From Aliiglaciecola lipolytica E3 (lineage in GTDB: Bacteria; Pseudomonadota; Gammaproteobacteria; Enterobacterales; Alteromonadaceae), in assembly GCF_000314975.1 (NCBI RefSeq), contig NZ_BAEN01000042.1:1-64000 (forward strand): a stretch of 64,000 bases of DNA, given 5' to 3'. The notes below the pieces were generated by a model. That model had not been told where the DNA came from, did not search any database, and worked only from the letters and a program-made list of their open reading frames with translations. A program made the translations under genes and the position numbers. Within the stretch, counting starts at the first letter, position 1, and each line of letters starts with the position of its first letter. Below, piece after piece: positions 58,564 to 64,000 of this stretch.

Positions 58564-60040
58564 CATCACCGGCCATATTACCGGTAACAATATCGCTAGC
58601 GAGGGTAATATCTCCCGCTTGAGCGCCTCCACTTCCTGTTTGAATTGTTACACTCGTACCTGAGTTTAACTGGTTTACGATGTCAGAATTTAAAACATTA
58701 GAACTATCAACATTTGATTCATAATTAGGTAAGGGTGTTGCTCCTGCTGTTGTAGCCGAACCAGAAATAGTGATATTAGTAGGGTCTAATAACCATAAAC
58801 CACCGCTACCTTTTTCGGCGGTTAAATCAAGGCTTACTCCACTTGTTTTTAGAAGATATCCAGAGGTTTCAACCTTGCCTCCATTACCACCTTCTGCACC
58901 TGCACTGGCTGTGATGTCGCCACTAACGCTGGTTACAGATTCAGCGTTAGCAACATCAGACCACAATACCACTTTACCGCCGTCGCCATATTGCGTGGCG
59001 CTGGCATCAATGCTGGCCGTTGCTGCCATATCAACGGATACCGCTTGGCGCATGTCGCCTGTGCCTTGCCAATCGCCGCCTACTAATATGTCTCCACCCC
59101 CTGTTGCACCGGTGGCATTGAGTTCGCTGCCTGCGGCTAAGCTGATGTTATCGCCTTCCAGAATAATTTCACCGCCCACACTGCTTAAACTGCTCGCCTC
59201 AACAATGCCTGTGTGGTTAATCACACTGGAGGCTAAGTCGCCAGCGGCTTTTGCTGACAAATACACCATGCCGCCATCGGCTTGAATCGCGCCGCCGTTG
59301 GCAATCAGTGAATCTATAGCGCCTTGCTCAACTTCAAGCTTCACTGGGCCGCCCATATCTAGGGTCACTTTTGCACCAGCACCCATCAATACTTCGCCAT
59401 TGTTGGCCGTGATATTGCCGATGTTTTCGATTTTGGCGGCAATAAATGCAACATAACCACCATCAGCGGTTTGAATGTTGCCTTGGTTGATAATGGCGCT
59501 GCTACTATCGCCTGCAAAGACATAGTTGCCGGAGTTAAAATCTTCGTTGCTAATATTAAGCGTAGAGGCAACCAGCGCACCTACGTTAACTTGTGCGCTA
59601 GGAGTAAATAAAATGCCGTTTGGGTTGATTAAAAAGACTTGACCATTGGCATTAATAGCCCCTTGGATGCTAGACACATCGCTGCCAATGACGCGATTAA
59701 GAATGGCTGAGGTGGCGCTGGGCTGAACAAAGTTAACCGTATTATTCTTGCCCACATCAAAGGACTGCCAGTTAACCGCAGCTTTGTTGCTAGACTGGGT
59801 GACATTCATCACGTTGGCTTGTTGTTCGATCGCCACTTGGCCAGAGACAACCACTCCATTGGTAGGTAAGTCAGCAGCAAAAACATTAGCGCTCAACAGC
59901 GTCAGAGCACCAGAAGCAATAAGCCGACCTGAGGCCTTAGAGGCGCCAACCTTACACTTTTTACGACCTTTACTATTTTCACCGACTGCCTGCCACACCT
60001 GTAAACTTGAATTCCAAAAAACGCGAAAAATCTTATTCAT
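58550..60040 (-). pseudogene. Filamentous haemagglutinin (TpsA) N-terminal part, 3' end missing
   Basis: 496 residues of a two-partner secretion exoprotein. An extended signal peptide region starts MNKIFRVFWNSSLQVWQAVGE, followed by a hydrophobic core to about residue 55. The TPS domain has QSSNKAAVNWQSFDVGKN and FLINPNGILF, and beta-helix repeats follow. TpsA proteins are exported through a TpsB barrel and act as adhesins; no tpsB gene is in view. The frame breaks off at GDATLT at the junction, in a typical repeat position, so most of the protein is missing here. Confidence 0.85.
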
Positions 60041-60307
60041 AAACTATTACCAAAAAATTTAGCATGAAAAATCAATTCAAAATACTCAACGGTGTCGCTG
60101 CACCCATCAACGTTATCATTAACTAATAGTACTTTTTCGATACGATGCTAAACCTTTCAGCCGCTACACAACGAACACTAGCTCCCTGTGGTTTCTATCC
60201 ATAGCATTAAGAATAGTTGCTATATCCTAACTCTGCAATAAATTGAGAGTATGACTATTCCCATGAGCTATACTTTATGAATAATTGTTCAAAAGATGGG
60301 GTTGAAC

Positions 60308-61849
60308 ATGAACCAACAGCCTATTTCATCAGGGTCAGAATGGACCTTTGAGCTTATAGAGCAATACGATAAAGAGATTGCCAAAATCGCCAAGGAATTC
60401 AAGCTCGATACCTACCCAAATCAGATCGAGGTGATTAGCGCTGAGCAAATGATGGATGCCTACTCTTCTGTCGGTATGCCTGTGGGTTATCATCACTGGT
60501 CTTTCGGCAAACAGTTTTTAAACACGTCTAAGCGCTATCAGCGTGGTCAGATGGGGCTGGCGTATGAAATTGTTATTAACTCTGACCCTTGTATTGCCTA
60601 CTTAATGGAAGAAAACACTATCACCATGCAGGCGCTGGTGATTGCCCATGCGGCCTATGGTCACAATTCGTTTTTTAAAGGGAATTACCTATTCAAAACT
60701 TGGACAGATGCGAGTGCGATCATCGATTACTTGTTGTTTGCTCGTAACTATATTTCTAAATGCGAACAGCGCCACGGAGTTGAAACCGTTGAGAAGTTTC
60801 TGGACTCTTGCCATGCGATTATGAACCACGGGGTAGACCGCTATAAACGCCCACCCCCCATCTCTGCAGCAGAAGAAAAAAACCGTCAGCAAGAACGAGA
60901 GGAATACCTGCAACAGCAAGTCAACGAGCTTTGGCTTACTCTCCCGACAAAAAAAGGGAAAGAGAAACCCGGTGAGCAGAACAGGTTCCCCAAAGAGCCG
61001 CAAGAAAACTTGCTCTACTTTATTGAGAAAAACGCACCGTTACTGGAGCCTTGGCAACGAGAAATTGTCAGAATAGTGCGTAAAATAGCGCAGTACTTTT
61101 ACCCCCAAAGACAAACACAAGTGATGAACGAGGGCTGGGCGACATTCTGGCACTACACCATTCTTAATCGACTTTATGATAAAGGGTTAGTGACCGATGG
61201 GTTTATGATTGAGTTTCTACAATCTCATACTGCTGTTACCTACCAACCTCCGTTTGATAGCCCTTGGTATAGCGGTATCAACCCCTATACGCTGGGGTTT
61301 GCCATGTATCAGGATATTCGTCGAATCTGTGAGGCTCCCACCGACGAAGATAAGCAGTGGTTCCCCGATATAGCCGGCAATGACTGGTTAAACACTGTTC
61401 ACTTCGCAATGGAAAACTTTAAAGATGAGAGTTTTATTCTGCAGTTTTTATCCCCTAAAGTAATTCGCGACCTTAAACTATTTTCCATCGTAGATGATGA
61501 TATGGAAAACGAGTACCTAGTTCAGGCCATACACGATGAAAATGGCTATAAAACAGTTAGAGAACAATTGGCAAAACAATACAACCTGAGCTACAAAGAG
61601 CCCAATATACAAGTATGGAATGTTGATATTAGAGGCGACCGCTCACTTACACTTAGGCATATTCCGGCGGATAGGGTTCCCATGGAAGAAGGAACCGCCG
61701 ACGTACTCAAACACATACACCGTTTATGGGGGTTTGATATTCATCTAGAAAGTGTAATTAGTGACAAAAACGGCGAAGAAAGAGTGGTTGACGACTATCA
61801 CTGCCCTCCAATTAGCAACCCAATTTTAGAAGAGGGTGACTCCAGCTGA
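60308..61849 (+). CDS. spoVR: SpoVR/YcgB family protein
   Basis: 513 residues (an in-frame ATG at 60296 would add four). Strong similarity to YcgB/SpoVR over its length: DTYPNQIEVISAEQMMDAYSS, HWSFGKQF, NEGWATFWHYTILN, SPWYSGINPYTLGFAMYQDI. Most bacteria carry spoVR with yeaG/yeaH kinase genes; here it stands alone. The family is linked to stress and stationary phase, with no settled biochemical function in Gram-negatives. A typical chromosomal gene, so it marks the host side of the junction. Confidence 0.95.
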   Translation: MNQQPISSGSEWTFELIEQYDKEIAKIAKEFKLDTYPNQIEVISAEQMMDAYSSVGMPVGYHHWSFGKQFLNTSKRYQRGQMGLAYEIVINSDPCIAYLMEENTITMQALVIAHAAYGHNSFFKGNYLFKTWTDASAIIDYLLFARNYISKCEQRHGVETVEKFLDSCHAIMNHGVDRYKRPPPISAAEEKNRQQEREEYLQQQVNELWLTLPTKKGKEKPGEQNRFPKEPQENLLYFIEKNAPLLEPWQREIVRIVRKIAQYFYPQRQTQVMNEGWATFWHYTILNRLYDKGLVTDGFMIEFLQSHTAVTYQPPFDSPWYSGINPYTLGFAMYQDIRRICEAPTDEDKQWFPDIAGNDWLNTVHFAMENFKDESFILQFLSPKVIRDLKLFSIVDDDMENEYLVQAIHDENGYKTVREQLAKQYNLSYKEPNIQVWNVDIRGDRSLTLRHIPADRVPMEEGTADVLKHIHRLWGFDIHLESVISDKNGEERVVDDYHCPPISNPILEEGDSS

Positions 61850-61898
61850 CGCCTCAGAATATCAGCCTATAGCATACGCTTATAAAAACCGCCCAGAA

Positions 61899-62117
61899 CT
61901 ACAATTTATCCAGCTGCTCTTCGATTTCCTCAATTTTCTGCTTAACGACCTTTTCAAGGTGCCTTAAATCACTCAGTATTTTATTCTTAGCTTCCAGTTC
62001 TTGCTGTTCCTGGTCTACAACATCATCCAGCTCCGCCATCACCTTGGTTAGCATAGGTGATACTTCACTTAACTCTTTATAGATATTATGGTCAGAATAT
62101 GAGCGGACACTGCGCAT
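61899..62117 (-). CDS. Small coiled-coil protein
   Basis: 72 residues, nearly all helical: MLTKVMAELDDVVDQEQQEL and KNKILSDLRHLEKVVKQKIE show heptad spacing. No recognised family. No clear ribosome site. It converges with spoVR and is divergent from the adhesin. Confidence 0.55.
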   Translation of the reverse strand: MRSVRSYSDHNIYKELSEVSPMLTKVMAELDDVVDQEQQELEAKNKILSDLRHLEKVVKQKIEEIEEQLDKL

Positions 62118-62522
62118 TGATCGTGAGAACTTGAACTTTTCACTTTTATGAAATAACTGTCCTTTTTTCTTGTAATATATTTGGGTATAATAAAGCTTTA
62201 TGTCTGCTTTGCCTGTGATATTGCAACTTGTTTATATTCTATATACCTGATAATCTATCAGGTATCAGGTAAGTTAAAAAACCTATCGGCATCTATGGTC
62301 GTATAAAGCCTGAGCTACTCGATTAATAGATCGATTAAGCATTAACACCGTTATGTGACGTAATTACTGAAATATTAATTGTCGGGAACTTAAATATTCG
62401 TCCATACTTTTACTAACAGTGGAGTAACGGTATTTTGGCTGCTTTTTTAACAGCGAAAATACCAGTTAGCTGATTTCTAATATGTTGCTCTTAAAAATTT
62501 TTTAACAATGGTTATTGGCAAT
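62118..62522. promoter_or_regulatory. AT-rich divergent intergenic region with a palindrome
   Basis: 405 bases between the small coiled-coil gene and the adhesin; no gene seen. TACCTGATA-atc-TATCAGGTA (62244-62264) is a perfect 9-bp inverted repeat followed by a partial third copy (TCAGGTA). It may be an operator for the divergent genes or a terminator of neither; undecided. Confidence 0.45.
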
Positions 62523-64000
62523 ATGAGTCAGCAAAAAGGTTTTAACTCAATCTTCAAGTCCAAAACGCAACGTTTAGCACTTGAACCGCGAATAGTCTTT
62601 GATGCAGCGTTGCCCATAGCCATCGCTGAGCAGGCAGATAACGCCAATCATACCGAATCACCCACATCGGCTGAACCTCATCAAAATTCTGAGAATCAAG
62701 GCGATTTTTCTCCTGAGTTTTCTGCCGAAAGCTCAACGGGTCGGCAGATAGTGTTTATTGATGCCGGTATTGAAAATCAACAATCAATAGCTAATCAATT
62801 TGCCAATAGCGAGGTCATTTTACTCAATGGTGAACAAGATGGTTTGCTACAAATTGCTGAGGCAGTAGCCGGGCGCAACGATATCGAGGCTATTCATCTA
62901 TTTAGTCACGGCAGTGATGGGCAGTTGCAACTCGGTAATAGCACCGTTAATGAGGTGACACTAACGCAAGATTATAGTGAGGCTCTCAGCCAGATACGTG
63001 CTGTTTTATCGGTTGATGCCGATATTTTGCTTTACGGTTGTGACGTGGCAGGCAGCGCCGAAGGGCAATCTTTTGTTGCTGCACTGGCGGCTGCAACCGG
63101 GGCCGATATTGCTGCATCTACTGACCTCACTGGCGCTAAAGCCTTAGGTGGCGATTGGGATCTAGAGTGGCAAGCCGGTGCTATAGAATCACAGGTTGTT
63201 GAAGTTTCAGGTTTTACAGGCTTGCTCGGTGCGCCAGAAATAACCGATGCTCAAGCTGTCGATACTCGCAGCACTGACGAAGACGTGCCGTTAACTATCA
63301 CTGGCATTAGTGTTACTGATGACGATGCAGGTGTGGAGCTGCAGGTCGCGATCAGCGTGACCGGCGGTAGCATTACCTTAGCAGGGGCAGGGTGGGCAGT
63401 GACAGCGGGTGCCGATGGCACTAGCGCGGTCACGATTACCGGCACTGAAGCCGAAATTAACTCAGCCCTCAATGGCATGGTTTTTACCCCGGTTACTAAC
63501 AGCAACAGTTTAGACCCAGCTTACACCCCATTGATTGATATTACCGTCAATGATGTTGACACCCCTGATGGCCCAACGAACATTCAAATCAGTAACATTA
63601 ATGTGGTTGCCATTAATGATGCGCCAACGATTAGTGGCGGCACGCCTTTAGAGGTTAATGAGGGTGGCACCAGCAGTTTTTCTGCTGCAACGGCTGCGAG
63701 TTTTGGTTTTACCCAAGCTCAGCTTGGGTTGTCAGATATTGATAACCAAGCGGTTCAGACAATTATTAAAATTGCTGCCGTCCCTGCCAATGGTGATTTG
63801 CGATTAAATGGCAACTTAATAGCGGTCGGCTCGACCTTTGCGGCGTCTGATATTAATAACTTGTCGTATCAACACAATGGTTCACAAGTCACCTCGGTGA
63901 CAACAGATACCTTTTTAATTACTGTTGATGATGGAGCCGGTGGATTGATCACCAACCAGTCGGTTTCAGTGAATATTAATCCGATTAATCAGGCACCGAC
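62523..64000 (+). CDS. Large DUF4347 / cadherin-like repeat adhesin, cut by window edge
   Basis: Open to the right edge (492 codons seen). ATG 62523 chosen; an in-frame ATG at 62508 is possible and neither has a clear ribosome site. The LEPRIVFDAA motif is at about residues 20-29, a hallmark of giant secreted repeat proteins. A DUF4347 domain covers about 55-220 (IVFIDAGIENQQSIANQF, IHLFSHGSDGQLQLG, LLYGCDVAGS). Repeats of about 105-130 residues with Asp-rich calcium-type motifs (SVTDDDAG, VNDVDTPDG, NVVAINDAPTI) follow. Probably a type I secreted adhesin. Confidence 0.85.
   Translation, partial: MSQQKGFNSIFKSKTQRLALEPRIVFDAALPIAIAEQADNANHTESPTSAEPHQNSENQGDFSPEFSAESSTGRQIVFIDAGIENQQSIANQFANSEVILLNGEQDGLLQIAEAVAGRNDIEAIHLFSHGSDGQLQLGNSTVNEVTLTQDYSEALSQIRAVLSVDADILLYGCDVAGSAEGQSFVAALAAATGADIAASTDLTGAKALGGDWDLEWQAGAIESQVVEVSGFTGLLGAPEITDAQAVDTRSTDEDVPLTITGISVTDDDAGVELQVAISVTGGSITLAGAGWAVTAGADGTSAVTITGTEAEINSALNGMVFTPVTNSNSLDPAYTPLIDITVNDVDTPDGPTNIQISNINVVAINDAPTISGGTPLEVNEGGTSSFSAATAASFGFTQAQLGLSDIDNQAVQTIIKIAAVPANGDLRLNGNLIAVGSTFAASDINNLSYQHNGSQVTSVTTDTFLITVDDGAGGLITNQSVSVNINPINQAP

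Noticed and set aside
58770-59285. 171-codon plus-strand open frame
   Set aside because: Antisense to the repeat region of the haemagglutinin; Pro/Ser-rich composition is typical of a shadow frame of Gly/Ala-rich beta-helix repeats.
62554-62736. Minus-strand open frame at the adhesin start
   Set aside because: Antisense to the LEPR/DUF4347 gene, no supporting signal.

Overview
The window is mostly a conjugative element of the SXT/R391 (ICE) family, running to about 58,555. To its right lies a short stretch of chromosome-like sequence from a marine-type gammaproteobacterium. The evidence for the ICE is the gene order rumB'-rumA, traI-traD, traL-E-K-B-V-A, mosA-mosT, dsbC-traC-trhF-traW-traU-traN and ssb-bet-exo-radC, with protein lengths close to those known for this family. 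The right-hand genes (a TpsA-type haemagglutinin, SpoVR, and a DUF4347/LEPR-motif adhesin) suggest a Shewanella/Alteromonadales/Vibrio-like host. The species is not determined.

Layout. 1-2134: end of an inserted mobile element carrying a tyrosine recombinase and a tightly coupled second gene; it interrupts rumB. 2135-2871: rumB fragment and rumA (SOS polymerase V-like operon) behind a perfect LexA box. 2872-3464: palindrome-rich non-coding segment. 3465-4746: DEDD exonuclease and a small backbone gene. 5064-20853: a complete type I BREX phage-defence operon (brxR, brxA, brxB, brxC, pglX, pglZ, brxL), followed by an unrecognised membrane protein and an Abi_C protein, inserted as a defence island just upstream of traI. 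20975-44346: the type-F-like conjugation machinery, with small cargo insertions: one unknown gene upstream of traL, the mosAT toxin-antitoxin pair after traA, a TnpB-only IS200/IS605-type element in the last codons of traC, and an SMR efflux gene after traN.

45113-57144: the ICE recombination and maintenance block: ssb, Bet annealase, YqaJ exonuclease, MoxR-type ATPase, WGR and DUF3150 proteins, a VWA protein, RadC and a zinc-finger/TOPRIM primase-like protein. Nine genes here are each preceded by the same kind of leader: a GC-rich hairpin, then a second stem that pairs with the ribosome binding site. Three proteins of this block (exonuclease, WGR, DUF3150) end in a shared -(F/Y)YF tail. 57234-58557: an orphan HTH protein and the first 284 residues of a DUF4145/ATPase protein.

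At about 58,555 two truncated genes meet end to end: the ATPase and a TpsA haemagglutinin. traF, traH, traG and the regulatory right end of the ICE are not in the window, so this is either a real rearrangement or an assembly chimera. Beyond it come spoVR, a small coiled-coil gene and the start of a very large adhesin that runs off the right edge. I saw no rRNA, tRNA or CRISPR array.
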